Assembly (NCBI GenBank): GCA_965278945.1
Contig: OZ257128.1
Location: forward strand, 3,348,001-3,412,000
Length of the DNA stretch: 64,000 nt
Source: UBA10649 sp965278945
GTDB lineage: Bacteria; Actinomycetota; Actinomycetes; S36-B12
Direction of reading: 5' to 3'
Within the stretch, counting starts at the first letter, position 1, and the number at the start of each line of letters is the position of its first letter. A program made the translations under genes and the position numbers. Positions 23,767 to 32,465 of this stretch are shown piece by piece. The notes beneath the pieces are model-generated. The model saw only the letters and a program-made list of their open reading frames with translations, was not told the DNA's origin and ran no database searches.

Positions 23767-24624
23767 GTGTCAAACATCCCTCCGAACGTCAACGAACAGG
23801 CGCTGTACGTTGCATCGCGTCGGGTGCTGCTCGATGCTCTGGATGCTTTGGCGGAGCAGCGCCGTGCCGTCGTCTTGGTCGGTGCTCAGGCGGTCTACCT
23901 CCAGACGGACACCGTCCTTATCGCGCAGAGCGCTTTCACGTCCGATGCTGATCTCGGCCTCGATCCGGACCTCATCGAGACCGATCCTCACCTCGATATC
24001 GCGCTGACCAACGCTGGGTTCAGCCGCGAGGCCGGCGACCGGCAGCAACAGCCCGGCACGTGGTGGAGCGTCCAAGTCATCAATGGCCTTGACGTGCCGA
24101 TCGCAGTCGACCTCCTGACGCCCGAGACGCTGACTGACGGCGGGCGCGGAGCCGACTTGCCACCGCACGGCCGTGGCGCGGTTCGCCGTGTACCTGGAAT
24201 CGAACTTGCCCTCGAGGACCACGGCCTGATGCGCATCTCCAGCCTCGAGCCGACTGCCGATGACCGTACATTCGAGATCCATGTGGCGGGGATCCCGGCG
24301 CTCCTGGTGGCAAAGGCTTACAAGATCGGTGACCGTCTCAAGGACGGTCGCCCGACCCGAATCAGCGACAAGGACGCTTCCGACGTGTACCGGTTGGCTA
24401 TCTCTGCGAATCCTCGCGCCGTATCCAGCGCTCTCGAGCGTCTGGGCAGGAGCGGGAGGGTTGGCGACGTTGCACGAGCGGGGACTGCACTGCTAAACGC
24501 CCAGTTTGGCGCTCCTCGATCACCCGGTGTCGACATGGCCGTCAGGGCACTCGAAGGAAGCGTCGCTGAGGAGCGAGTCCGGGCAGTCCTACCCGCTTTC
24601 GTGAGAGAACTTGGCTTGAACTGA
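23767..24624 (+). CDS. AbiEii-like nucleotidyltransferase toxin
   Basis: 285 residues. The core reads VLVGAQAVYLQTD, FTSDADLGL and PIAVDLLTPETL: a GxxA helix followed by the Asp residues of the DxD and distal D motifs of the DNA-polymerase-beta nucleotidyltransferase superfamily, with a conserved Lys in LLVAKAYKIGDRL. AbiEii/MenT toxins modify tRNA 3' ends or other RNAs. GTG start with AAGGGA 7 nt upstream. The upstream gene is the probable antitoxin. The glycine-serine motif of MenT toxins is replaced here by VGAQA. Confidence 0.72.
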   Translation: MSNIPPNVNEQALYVASRRVLLDALDALAEQRRAVVLVGAQAVYLQTDTVLIAQSAFTSDADLGLDPDLIETDPHLDIALTNAGFSREAGDRQQQPGTWWSVQVINGLDVPIAVDLLTPETLTDGGRGADLPPHGRGAVRRVPGIELALEDHGLMRISSLEPTADDRTFEIHVAGIPALLVAKAYKIGDRLKDGRPTRISDKDASDVYRLAISANPRAVSSALERLGRSGRVGDVARAGTALLNAQFGAPRSPGVDMAVRALEGSVAEERVRAVLPAFVRELGLN

Positions 24625-24633
24625 CGATAGACC

Positions 24634-24660
24634 GCGGTGCTAGAACTAAGTAGTCACCGC
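24634..24660. terminator. Hairpin between convergent AbiE-like and E1 genes
   Basis: GCGGTGCTA (24634-24642) pairs with TAG, a bulged T and CACCGC (24651-24660) around an 8-nt loop. There is no U tract. Location between two convergent stops suits a bidirectional terminator. Confidence 0.4.
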
Positions 24661-24778
24661 AGGTGCCGTGCACCAGCCGCACCCGCGGAACGCTCCATGC
24701 CGGGTTCACTACTCCTTCGCAGTTGATTGCGACCGCGGTGCCGACATCACTGCTGGGACTCTCTCGATTGCGCTTCGA

Positions 24779-26251
24779 CTACCCCGTCCAGCGACCCTTC
24801 CATACCTCCGCGCGAACTCCGCGACAGGCCGGGCAATTGGGATCGCGTCCGTAGCGGCGCACTCCCGAAGGCGCATTGGCGGAGTCCAGCAGGTTCATGA
24901 CGAAGCGGGCCTTTGAGCCAACCAAAGGGACTTCATCCGCGGGCTCATGGAGTTGACGGGAACGCCGTCCCGCGTCTTTGATGACCTGCGCGGCGAGGAC
25001 GACCCCTGCGAGCACGGACATGAATCCCACCGAGAACTGAGCGACACCACCATCTGACGGGCGCAGACGGTCCAGCAATGCGTCGCCTATCTGACCGCAC
25101 CCCCCTACTCGACCCCACTCGCGTACCCGGCTTGGGTCTGTCCCGAGGGCAGCTGCGTGCGCAGCGATCGCGGCTTCGTCCATCGCCGCAACCGTCGAAC
25201 GGACCTCGGTGTCCGACATCGCCTCTTGTGGCGGGTTGAAGCACCTAAGGCACGCGGTGCCGGCACTCGGATCGACTCGTAGTACCTCCAGGCGCAGTCC
25301 CGACGTGGACGCCTGGACCGTGGATACGGGGTATCGGTCTTGTAGTGCCTGGCGGGCCTCGGGGGTGTCTACGGCGCTGATGAGGTGCGTGGTGGTGCCG
25401 ACCAAGTTCTCGGCGCGTCCGATCGTTGGCTCGATGATCAGGCCGTGCGGTCCGCTGAGTCGCTCGGCGGCGACTACGGCCTTTGGGCGGTCCAGGTCAG
25501 TCCAGCGGAACGGCACGCATCGGTTTAGGTTGGTGTCGTCGATGCCCTTCTCATCAGCGTCGGCCGCCCGGACGATGCCGGAAGCGTTCGGGTAGGCCCA
25601 CAGGCTGAGTAGCAGTGCGGTTCCAACAGCACCCGTGCCGGCGAGAACGTGGTCCAACTCCACGATCGGCTCGCTGTGATCAAAGGTGGCGGCCTCGGAC
25701 AGGCGGTCTGTCACCCGAGCGAGCGTCCAAGCGTTCAGGGAGATGGGTTGCAGTCGATGATTGCGGACGCGCGCGAGCATGTACACCTCGGCGGCCGCGA
25801 GGCAAGCCGCGACGTAGGGGCCGAAGGGGTTCTGGGCGCCCTCGAACCGTGGGACTTCGAGAGCGCCCGGACCGACAGCACCGGTCCAACCGCTCGCGGC
25901 GACGTGGAGAACTGGTACCTCCGGCCACGAAAGGTTCCCGTCACCAATCTGGAGGACCAGGTCAACTGCACTGAGGTCGCGTGCTTCGACGACCGGGGCG
26001 GCGTCCGGTCCGAAGGCGTCTGCGGTCGACTTCAGTGCCGCGATGAACGATGGCCCCCCGTCTGGCGCTCCCGGGTCGATGCCGGGGTTGAGCGGCACGT
26101 CTTGGACGCTGATGCCGACGGATGCGACGACGGACCTGGTGCTCCGGGTGAGAAGGGTGACAACGAGCCAACTCAGGTGTTGTACGTCCGGCATGCCGCC
26201 AACGGTTCTGTCTACGTTGAGGATGACCCGGAGTGGACGAGAGATGTCCAT
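24779..26251 (-). CDS. E1-like (ThiF-family) activating enzyme of a ubiquitin-like system
   Basis: 490 residues. The N-terminal ~190 residues are a separate domain without a motif I know. Residues ~195-345 form the ThiF/MoeB/E1 adenylation domain: VLAGTGAVGTALL (205-210 Gly-rich loop), the acidic strand AADADEKGIDDTNLNR that binds ribose and magnesium, and DRPKA. CLRC (334-337) with CPAC (473-476) make the zinc tetrad. Cys385 in RVGGCGQIGD could be the thioester cysteine; this is a guess. It would adenylate the C-terminal Gly of the Ubl and pass it to the E2. ATG 26251 has GAGGAG 5 nt upstream and overlaps the JAB gene by 40 nt. Confidence 0.85.
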   Translation of the reverse strand: MDISRPLRVILNVDRTVGGMPDVQHLSWLVVTLLTRSTRSVVASVGISVQDVPLNPGIDPGAPDGGPSFIAALKSTADAFGPDAAPVVEARDLSAVDLVLQIGDGNLSWPEVPVLHVAASGWTGAVGPGALEVPRFEGAQNPFGPYVAACLAAAEVYMLARVRNHRLQPISLNAWTLARVTDRLSEAATFDHSEPIVELDHVLAGTGAVGTALLLSLWAYPNASGIVRAADADEKGIDDTNLNRCVPFRWTDLDRPKAVVAAERLSGPHGLIIEPTIGRAENLVGTTTHLISAVDTPEARQALQDRYPVSTVQASTSGLRLEVLRVDPSAGTACLRCFNPPQEAMSDTEVRSTVAAMDEAAIAAHAAALGTDPSRVREWGRVGGCGQIGDALLDRLRPSDGGVAQFSVGFMSVLAGVVLAAQVIKDAGRRSRQLHEPADEVPLVGSKARFVMNLLDSANAPSGVRRYGRDPNCPACRGVRAEVWKGRWTG

Positions 26252-26829
26252 ACTCTCCTCACCCAGGCCCGGAATCGGGAGGAGATGCCGCCATGCGGGG
26301 CGCTGTGCTGAGTCGGTAGCCAATTCGAGCTCCTGTGGTCGAGAACCGAGGGAATGACCTTGATGACGACGTCGGAACTGACGCGCCACCAGCCTTCGTC
26401 GGCGCGGATGTGGACCCCGCAGTCGGAGATGTCTGCGCGTGTGGAGCCGTGAAACGGGACCACGATGGAGATGGCACCTGACCGCTGGCTGTAGGCGTGA
26501 TCGTCGTCGGTGGGCGAGTGGTCGACCGCGCCGTTTCCATGCGAGTGGACCTGCGCTACCCGCGTCATCCGATCGATACGCAGGTGGCGTCCCGCTGCGC
26601 TGATCGCGTCGGCTGACACGACATAGCTCCCGGGTTTCAGGATCGCGTCAGGCACAACGACTGTGGTAGCCACGAACACCTGATTACCCAGCGCGGCCTC
26701 CGGGTAGCCGGACTCGTCGATCCGGAATCCATCTAGGAACGCGACCCGTTCGACGCCCGGCGGATGCTCGGCGAACAGACCAAGGACGGTCTGCCAGAGC
26801 GCCTCCGGGATCCGAACCTCCGTGCTCAC
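26212..26829 (-). CDS. JAB/JAMM metalloprotease (Ubl-processing)
   Basis: 205 residues. The JAMM motif is complete: HSHGNGAVDHSPTDDD gives His95, His97, Ser105 and Asp108, the zinc ligands and catalytic residues of JAB1/MPN proteases. ISIVVPFHG follows as the next core strand. The C-terminal 40 residues are basic. In ubiquitin-like operons this enzyme trims the Ubl precursor to expose Gly-Gly and can cut conjugates; the encoded Ubl carries a three-residue tail after Gly-Gly that needs such trimming. The GTG at 26829 overlaps the E2 stop as GTGA. Confidence 0.88.
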   Translation of the reverse strand: MSTEVRIPEALWQTVLGLFAEHPPGVERVAFLDGFRIDESGYPEAALGNQVFVATTVVVPDAILKPGSYVVSADAISAAGRHLRIDRMTRVAQVHSHGNGAVDHSPTDDDHAYSQRSGAISIVVPFHGSTRADISDCGVHIRADEGWWRVSSDVVIKVIPSVLDHRSSNWLPTQHSAPHGGISSRFRAWVRRVWTSLVHSGSSST

Positions 26830-27395
26830 GCCGCCTCGGCACGGCTCGACGGTCCCGCGTAGGCGGGGCAGTTGAGCGCAGAGTGAATCCGACTAAGGGT
26901 TGCGTCAACCCGGTCCGTTCCCGGCCGCCACTTTTGGGCGTCGGTCGGGATGTGGTTGCTCGTGTAGTAGCCCAAGTTGTACGAGAAGCAGATCAGTTGG
27001 TCAGTGTGCTGGTCTGGCCATGTGTAGTCGTCATGCAGCGCAAACGGAAAGCCGACACCGATGCCTGGCGGTGCACCCGGTGAACCCCGCAGGAACGGGA
27101 ATGCGGGTGTTCCGATACGCGCTCGACGCCATCCATTCTCGTCGGCCTCGACGAAGGTGGCCGAGACGGGCCAGGTGTCGTAGTACGTGGCGTCCAATTG
27201 CAGGGCGTAGATGTCGGGCGCGCCGGCGCCGACCGCAGCGGGCATGTGCACGATAGCGATCAGAGGGGCTGAGGTGATCTCGTATCGCCAGCCGAGTCCG
27301 CCCGCGACGCGTGCGGAGTTCGTGAAGAAGTCCTCGAGGTGCGACCGCAGTAGCGCGGCCGCGACCTCGGGATCGACCGCGTTCGGGTCAGACAC
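26826..27395 (-). CDS. E2-like conjugating enzyme
   Basis: 189 residues. The E2 pattern is visible in the second half: FPFALHDDYTWPDQHTDQLICFSY, with Cys136 at the active-site position after the flap, then AQKWRPGTDRVDATLSRIHSALN, which matches the W.P....L..VL..I..LL crossover helix of E2 folds. The first half gives the N-terminal helix and the beta-meander (DIYALQLDATYYDTWPVSATFVEADENGW). It would accept the Ubl from the E1 and transfer it to a target, since no E3 is encoded here. The start is probably GTG 27395, overlapping the Ubl stop by 8 nt, with AGGTGG upstream; GTG 27401 is an alternative. Confidence 0.78.
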   Translation of the reverse strand: MSDPNAVDPEVAAALLRSHLEDFFTNSARVAGGLGWRYEITSAPLIAIVHMPAAVGAGAPDIYALQLDATYYDTWPVSATFVEADENGWRRARIGTPAFPFLRGSPGAPPGIGVGFPFALHDDYTWPDQHTDQLICFSYNLGYYTSNHIPTDAQKWRPGTDRVDATLSRIHSALNCPAYAGPSSRAEAA

Positions 27396-27690
27396 AGGCA
27401 CCACCTGTGTCGCGGGCGAAGGTCCAAACGAGGTCGCTGCATTTCCCGGACGCATACTCGCGCAAGTGCATCTCGCCGTACTGGCGGACATCCTCACCTG
27501 TGGACAGGCACGTCAGACGGTCGTCCGGCTTCGGTTCGAGACCCAATTTCTTGTACACGGCCTCGACCAACTTGGAAACCTTCTCGCCGGGGCCGCCGTC
27601 GACAGTAAAGGGCGGGCCACCGGCGTCCTCATCGTGCACGTGAACGACCAGGTGGCCTGGGGGGGTGGGTTTTACCTTCTCTTCCTGCAT
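27388..27690 (-). CDS. Ubiquitin-like modifier protein
   Basis: 100 residues. After ten residues comes a beta-grasp-like pattern: HLVVHVHDEDAGGPPFTVDGG (two strands), EKVSKLVEAVYKKLGL (helix), then RLTCLST ... REYASGKCSDLVWTFARD (strands). The sequence ends TGGACV, so Gly96-Gly97 would become the C-terminus once the JAB protease removes Ala-Cys-Val. It resembles single-domain prokaryotic Ubls (DUF2604-like) of E1/E2/JAB operons. AGGAGA lies 8 nt upstream of ATG 27690. Order Ubl, E2, JAB, E1 matches BilABCD, whose product modifies phage tail proteins; that function for this copy is inference. Confidence 0.8.
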   Translation of the reverse strand: MQEEKVKPTPPGHLVVHVHDEDAGGPPFTVDGGPGEKVSKLVEAVYKKLGLEPKPDDRLTCLSTGEDVRQYGEMHLREYASGKCSDLVWTFARDTGGACV

Positions 27691-27854
27691 CTGCTTCTCC
27701 TATCACTGGTTTGCGCTGTTGCGCTGTGTACCTCTTCCGGACGTCGCACCGCTTGCTTCTGTCCGGGACTTCTAGGGCCGATGGTTGAGCGGTCTATGCC
27801 GGCCGCGCCGCTAGGGTTCGATTGCTGTTAGTCGAGCATGGGGAAGGAGCGGGG

Positions 27855-28223
27855 GTGCCAAAGAAGGCACACACCACCTTTGTCTCGGTGAGCGGACCGC
27901 GCTCCGCTCCGTTCCTCCCGCTGGCGGGCGAGTTCTACTGGGTCGACACCCTGCTCTACACAGCCTCAGATCCCGCGCCGCGGCGACCTGCCGTCGTACT
28001 CGACGTGCCAGAGCCGGCGCACAGCCCGATACGGATCGCAACACGCACGACCAATCTGGCCGTCCGCGGCGTCCTTCACTCAGCGCAGCCGCAGTGGTCC
28101 CTTGAGGAGGGAGTGTTCTCCGACCTGAGTCTGGTGAGGAAGGACGATTGGTGCAGTCCACGGGTCACTTTGATCGGATCGGTTGACCCGGACACGATGG
28201 CCGCTGTCAGAGGTCGGTTCTAG
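27855..28223 (+). CDS. Small protein, possible PemK/MazF-like barrel
   Basis: 122 residues. FYWVDTLLYTASDPAPRRPAVVLDVPEPAHSPIRIATRTTN recalls the first strands of PemK/MazF barrels (GDIWWVDL ... RPAVVL ... T), and DDWCSPRVTLIGSVDPDTM recalls the later part. The match is weak and catalytic Arg/Thr positions cannot be verified, so the toxin label is tentative. GTG 27855 has GGAAGGAGC upstream. It opens the operon divergent from the Ubl operon, with a 164-bp shared intergenic region. Its TAG overlaps the next GTG (TAGTG at 28221-28225). Confidence 0.5.
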   Translation: MPKKAHTTFVSVSGPRSAPFLPLAGEFYWVDTLLYTASDPAPRRPAVVLDVPEPAHSPIRIATRTTNLAVRGVLHSAQPQWSLEEGVFSDLSLVRKDDWCSPRVTLIGSVDPDTMAAVRGRF

Positions 28224-29215
28224 TGACAGCCTGGACGGAACTGTGCGAGGACGGCCGCTTCGGTGAGATGGGGGCCAATGCGCTCTACCGCAGCGTGTAC
28301 GTCACGGCAGTTGCGCACAATTTTCCGCCTCCCGCCGGTAGCGGGCATTGGGACGATGCCGCGGTCGCCGAAGTCGCACATGACTTTCTAACCGGACCTA
28401 GAGGTCTGGCGCGGATGACCGAGCTCGCGTTGAGATCTGATGATGAGCGCTCGTTCGCGCGACTCTTGGACACCGCGGTTCTCAACCACCTGCGCGACGT
28501 CGCTCGCCGTACCGACCGTGGTCGGCTCATCCGGCGCCTCAAGGAGGTCATGACAGACGACGAGCGATTCGCCCGCGCACCCCATGGACAGGACTGGTGG
28601 CACCTTGCGGGTGGGTCGTCACAAGCAAGCTCGGTTCCAATGCGAGACATAGCACCACATTTGGTCGATGTAGCGGTAGTGATTCCGCGCTGGAGCAGCG
28701 AGGACCGTAATGCCCCGGTGGCGGACAGGCAGACGCTCATCGACTTACTGTCCGCAGCATTGACTGGCGCCGCCGGTGCACTTACCGATAGCGATTTGGC
28801 GGAACTCGTCTCCGGTCGCGTTGACACCAGGCGCTCGCCTCTGACTGTGGAGTTGGAGAACCTAGAAGGCGTCTCGGAGCCCGCAGCTGTCGAACTGCAA
28901 CCCGCTGACCGTGTTGTCGCGCGCTCCGAAGCAACTGCGATCTTTGACAATCTGGGTGACGTGGCCCGGATAATCCTGACCCTTGCCGAACGGCCAGTTC
29001 GTGAGATCGGCCTTGCGGCTGGAATGGGCAAGTCGCAGGCCGCCGAGCAACGGCAGCGTTTGTATGACAACCTGCGCAATACGCTGGGCGAGTCCGAGGA
29101 CGCGTTGGCAGTCTTGGAGGAACTGACTGCCTTATGCGTGAGCTGGACTCGATTACGGACAACGGACCACGGTTCGACGTCTATTGAAGAACATGGTGAA
29201 GAAGGTGGTGATTAG
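28223..29215 (+). CDS. Sigma-70-like protein of the SMC-associated operon
   Basis: 330 residues. Residues ~40-110 resemble sigma region 2 (AAVAEVAHDFLTG ... DDERSFARLLDTAVLNHLRDVARRTDRGR). Residues ~240-300 resemble region 4 (IFDNLGDVARIILTLAERPVREIGLAAGMGKSQAAEQRQRLYDNLR), with a clear HTH-like VREIGLAAGMGKSQAAE. The two are separated by a long acidic linker (~130 residues), which is unusual for an ECF factor. The following gene has an anti-sigma-type zinc site, so a sigma/anti-sigma pair is plausible. It starts at GTG 28223, coupled to the previous stop. Confidence 0.6.
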   Translation: MTAWTELCEDGRFGEMGANALYRSVYVTAVAHNFPPPAGSGHWDDAAVAEVAHDFLTGPRGLARMTELALRSDDERSFARLLDTAVLNHLRDVARRTDRGRLIRRLKEVMTDDERFARAPHGQDWWHLAGGSSQASSVPMRDIAPHLVDVAVVIPRWSSEDRNAPVADRQTLIDLLSAALTGAAGALTDSDLAELVSGRVDTRRSPLTVELENLEGVSEPAAVELQPADRVVARSEATAIFDNLGDVARIILTLAERPVREIGLAAGMGKSQAAEQRQRLYDNLRNTLGESEDALAVLEELTALCVSWTRLRTTDHGSTSIEEHGEEGGD

Positions 29216-29218
29216 GGC

Positions 29219-30526
29219 ATGAGTGACCACCCGACCTCTCAGGAACTATTCGAGGCAGCAGTTCACAACGCAACTGATGCAACGGACCGCCACATTGCGG
29301 CGTGCTTGAGGTGCCAGCTCCTGACCTCGCGGCTGCGTGAGCGCGCGCTGTACTCGATTGATCCGTCGGTATTGGTCGTCTCGGAACTCCGTGAGTCAGC
29401 GCAGTCAGTGCAGGTAAGCACACTGGATGCGCCTGCGGTCCAACCCGCTGAAGGTGATGTGTGGCGTACTCATGCCCCCGCGTCGCTCCTAGTCTGGGTG
29501 CGGCGACTCGTCGACATCGACACGGTAGAGGTGGTACCTCTCACTCTGGATCCGAGCATCGCCGACAACATGTCGCTCGTGGTCGGACCGGAACACACGC
29601 CTTGGGGATGCGAAGCCGTGTTGCTGGTCGACTACCGCAGTCATGTACACGTGCGTGCGCTCGCGGCTAGAGTCGGCTCCCTCGACGTCGCGTCAGACGT
29701 GCAGCTTCTACTTGAGGGTCAAGCCGACCAGGTGGCGGGTCGCGGCGGCGCGCCGATTCTGTCTTCGATCGACCAGCGGCTCGAGTATCGTGACTACCTG
29801 CGCTTCGAGCTCGGTGTTTATTCACCGAGCGTTTGGGCTGAGAGCCACCCGGCAACTCCACATTTCTGGGAGGTGCCGCGGGACGAGCTGAGCCTGCGCC
29901 TCGACGGGATTGAATTCATCGAGTGGGACGGGTTTGCTCGCGTAGTCGGCCCGGCGGCCGAGGTGGTCCCTTGTGTGAAGTGCGCCTACCTGGGTTCAGT
30001 CGTGCTCATTTGCAGGCTCACTGATCCCGCCTTCTTGGTAAATACCGAGCGAGTCATTGACGCCTGTCGAAGCATGGTGGCTGACGAGGATGACGCAGAT
30101 GCTGTGGCGGTTTTTGCGGCGGACGAAGCTCAAGGGTCAATAGTTGTCCGCAGAGCAGATATGCGTCGCGCGATCGGACTTCCAAGCGGAGAACTAGTGG
30201 AACCGCGACCGTATCTGAGCGATTTGCCGCTCGTCGACATCTTGTTCAAGCACTTCGACCGCTACGCCTTTGCGATCTCGTGGTCAGCGACTGATCAAAT
30301 GCCGGACGCCGGACAGCGTGACATCGGAGTTCTCGCATCGGAGCAGGTGCGGGCATCTGCCGCGAGTGTTGCCCTGAGAGGCCGGGCAGCGCATCAATTA
30401 GCGAAGAAGGTCGGCTACAGCAAGGCGGTTAACGACCTGAGCGCTGTCGAGGCATTCGTCCTTCAGGTGGCCCGCGGCGACTTGGAGGCTGCACTTCAAG
30501 GACTGATCGAGGACGAAGACCGATGA
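29219..30526 (+). CDS. Zinc-finger anti-sigma-like soluble protein
   Basis: 435 residues. The N-terminus, ATDRHIAACLRCQLLTSRLRE, has the HxxxCxxC zinc site of ZAS/zf-HC2 anti-sigma factors. Unlike most of these, no transmembrane helix follows: the remaining ~390 residues are soluble, with alternating strands and no family I recognise. It follows the sigma-like gene by 3 bp and its TGA overlaps the ATG of the SMC-like gene (ATGA, 30523-30526). A sensor role, releasing the sigma on a cytoplasmic signal, is inference. Confidence 0.55.
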   Translation: MSDHPTSQELFEAAVHNATDATDRHIAACLRCQLLTSRLRERALYSIDPSVLVVSELRESAQSVQVSTLDAPAVQPAEGDVWRTHAPASLLVWVRRLVDIDTVEVVPLTLDPSIADNMSLVVGPEHTPWGCEAVLLVDYRSHVHVRALAARVGSLDVASDVQLLLEGQADQVAGRGGAPILSSIDQRLEYRDYLRFELGVYSPSVWAESHPATPHFWEVPRDELSLRLDGIEFIEWDGFARVVGPAAEVVPCVKCAYLGSVVLICRLTDPAFLVNTERVIDACRSMVADEDDADAVAVFAADEAQGSIVVRRADMRRAIGLPSGELVEPRPYLSDLPLVDILFKHFDRYAFAISWSATDQMPDAGQRDIGVLASEQVRASAASVALRGRAAHQLAKKVGYSKAVNDLSAVEAFVLQVARGDLEAALQGLIEDEDR

Positions 30527-32292
30527 TCCGACGGCTGATCCTTGAGAACTGGCGAAACTACGGAAGTGCTGATTTCGCCCTGTCGACGGGCACAACGTTC
30601 GTGGTCGCTTCAAACGGTGTCGGGAAGACCTCCTTTGTGGAAGCGGCCCGATGGGCCCTATTCGGATCGACCCTGACGACAAGTCCCGCACGCGTTGGAA
30701 CCGATCGAACGAGCGCGACAGTTGAGTTAGTCCTTCCCGACAGCACCGTGCTGAATGCAAACCGCGTGTGGGATAGCCGCAAGACCAAGCCCGATCACCC
30801 ACTGAGGTTGACTCGAGACGGTGTCGACCTTCGGCCGGAGGCTTGGGCGGATCTGTGCTTCGAACTCTTCCGTTGTACTCCAGATCTTCTAGAGCGACTT
30901 ACGATGCCAGCGATCGGACCTGCTCTGCCTTCTAACCTAGGACTCCATGCGCATCTCAGTGCGTTGTACGGAGTGGACGATCTGAGCGAGGCTTCGGACC
31001 GTTTGTCGGCTGAGGTGCGGACGGTTGCGCGGGAAATAGCGGCGCTCAAGAATGCGAATGCAGTCAAGGCTGAAGAGTTCGAGGCACTCCAGGCCAGAGT
31101 CGACTTGGCCGCGGAGCAACTGGCCGAGACGACGGAAAAGGTCGAAGATGCTGAACGCCAACTGAAGCTCGCTCGCTTGCGCGACGACCGACTTGAACGA
31201 ACCGCGGCCCGGGACCGCGAGATGACCCAGATCGAGGAGGCGCAAGGACAGCTTCTGCGGCATCTTGCCGAGTTGCTGGGCGAGCCTGTTTCCGCAACCG
31301 GTGTCGCCGAGGTGCTTGACCAACGCTTGCATGATGCCCGAAGCAACCTCGATGCCGTTCGCCTCGAGCTCCAACTCGTCAGTCGACGACGGCAAGACAT
31401 TGAACGCGACCTTGCGGGCCTTGATGCGGCCACCGATGACTGCCCGACCTGTCTGCGTCCACTTGACGACGAGGCTAGAGAGCACGCCCACGCTATCTGG
31501 CGGATTGAGCTCGCAGATCTCGACGAACGTGAGACGGCTGCTCGGCAAGGTGAGCCCGCCGCAGTCGAACGGGTGACCGCACTTGAGGGAGCGTACAGAG
31601 ATCTCACAACCGTGGGTCAGCGCGCGGCCGCACTCGCTGCTCTGGCTGATGAGCAAGAAGTAGCCGCGCCTTCGACGGGAGATGCGACCCAGTTCTATCG
31701 GGTGGCCGCAGAGGCCGACGCACTTGCCAGGGATGCACACCAGCGTGCGCAGGCCGCACTGAACGAAGCCCGCGCTGCGGACGAGAGTTTGAAACGCCTT
31801 GAAGTTCTCTTCGCCCGCGAGGCGCGGCTCGAGATCGCGAGGTCAGCAGCAGTTGCGACTCGCGAGGAGATTCTCGGTGAAATCGTCGGGCCACTCGCCG
31901 AGGCAATCAACATTCGATGGTCAAGTTTGTTCCCTGATCGGGGGAGCGTGATGACTGAACCTGACGGAACGATTTCGCGTAACGTCGGCGAACACAACCT
32001 GACGTTCGAAGCGTTCAGCACCGCCGAGAGTACGGCTGCGATGATCATCGTGCGACTGCTTGTTGCCGAGATGACGACCAAAGCGAGATTCGCATGGTTT
32101 GATGAGCCGCTCGAGCACTTGGATCCTGACGTGCGACGAAACGTCGCGAGCCTACTGGCTAAGGCCACGGGAGAAGGTTCGCTGGAGCAAGCGGTGGTCA
32201 CAACGTATGAGGAAACCCTCGCGCGAAAGTTGCAAGAGCGCTCTCCAAGCAGAACGAAGCTTGTCGACGTCCGAGCAGACGGAACTGTCTGA
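30523..32292 (+). CDS. Rad50/SMC/RecF-like ABC ATPase
   Basis: 589 residues. It begins MIRRLILENWRNYGSADF, the usual N-terminus of RecF/Rad50-type ATPases, with Walker A ASNGVGKTS at ~28-36. Two coiled-coil arms (~165-260 and ~270-460) flank CPTC, half of a Rad50-type zinc hook. The C-terminal lobe has EAFSTAESTAAMIIVRLL in place of the LSGGE signature and Walker B RFAWFDEPLEHLD. It is short compared with Rad50 (800-1300). No nuclease gene follows, so this differs from Gabija, Wadjet and SbcCD loci. It likely acts as a DNA-end or structure sensor coupled to the sigma-like pair. Confidence 0.8.
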   Translation: MIRRLILENWRNYGSADFALSTGTTFVVASNGVGKTSFVEAARWALFGSTLTTSPARVGTDRTSATVELVLPDSTVLNANRVWDSRKTKPDHPLRLTRDGVDLRPEAWADLCFELFRCTPDLLERLTMPAIGPALPSNLGLHAHLSALYGVDDLSEASDRLSAEVRTVAREIAALKNANAVKAEEFEALQARVDLAAEQLAETTEKVEDAERQLKLARLRDDRLERTAARDREMTQIEEAQGQLLRHLAELLGEPVSATGVAEVLDQRLHDARSNLDAVRLELQLVSRRRQDIERDLAGLDAATDDCPTCLRPLDDEAREHAHAIWRIELADLDERETAARQGEPAAVERVTALEGAYRDLTTVGQRAAALAALADEQEVAAPSTGDATQFYRVAAEADALARDAHQRAQAALNEARAADESLKRLEVLFAREARLEIARSAAVATREEILGEIVGPLAEAINIRWSSLFPDRGSVMTEPDGTISRNVGEHNLTFEAFSTAESTAAMIIVRLLVAEMTTKARFAWFDEPLEHLDPDVRRNVASLLAKATGEGSLEQAVVTTYEETLARKLQERSPSRTKLVDVRADGTV

Positions 32293-32465
32293 GATCCACA
32301 TTAGGGGTCGATTCGCGGCGGCCGTCACCGTATCCGCTTGAGAAACGCAGGCAGTTTGGAATGCCCCGGAAATGCCCCGGAACAAGGAGCGAAGATGGGT
32401 GAATGAAGCCGAAGAAGCCGGCGCATCTGTGAGTAAAGCGGGACGTCGTGGGGGGGTGTCGAACC

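Noticed and set aside
30523..32292. SbcC/Rad50 with Mre11-type partner
   Set aside because: No metallophosphatase gene precedes or follows it, and the protein is far shorter than Rad50/SbcC.
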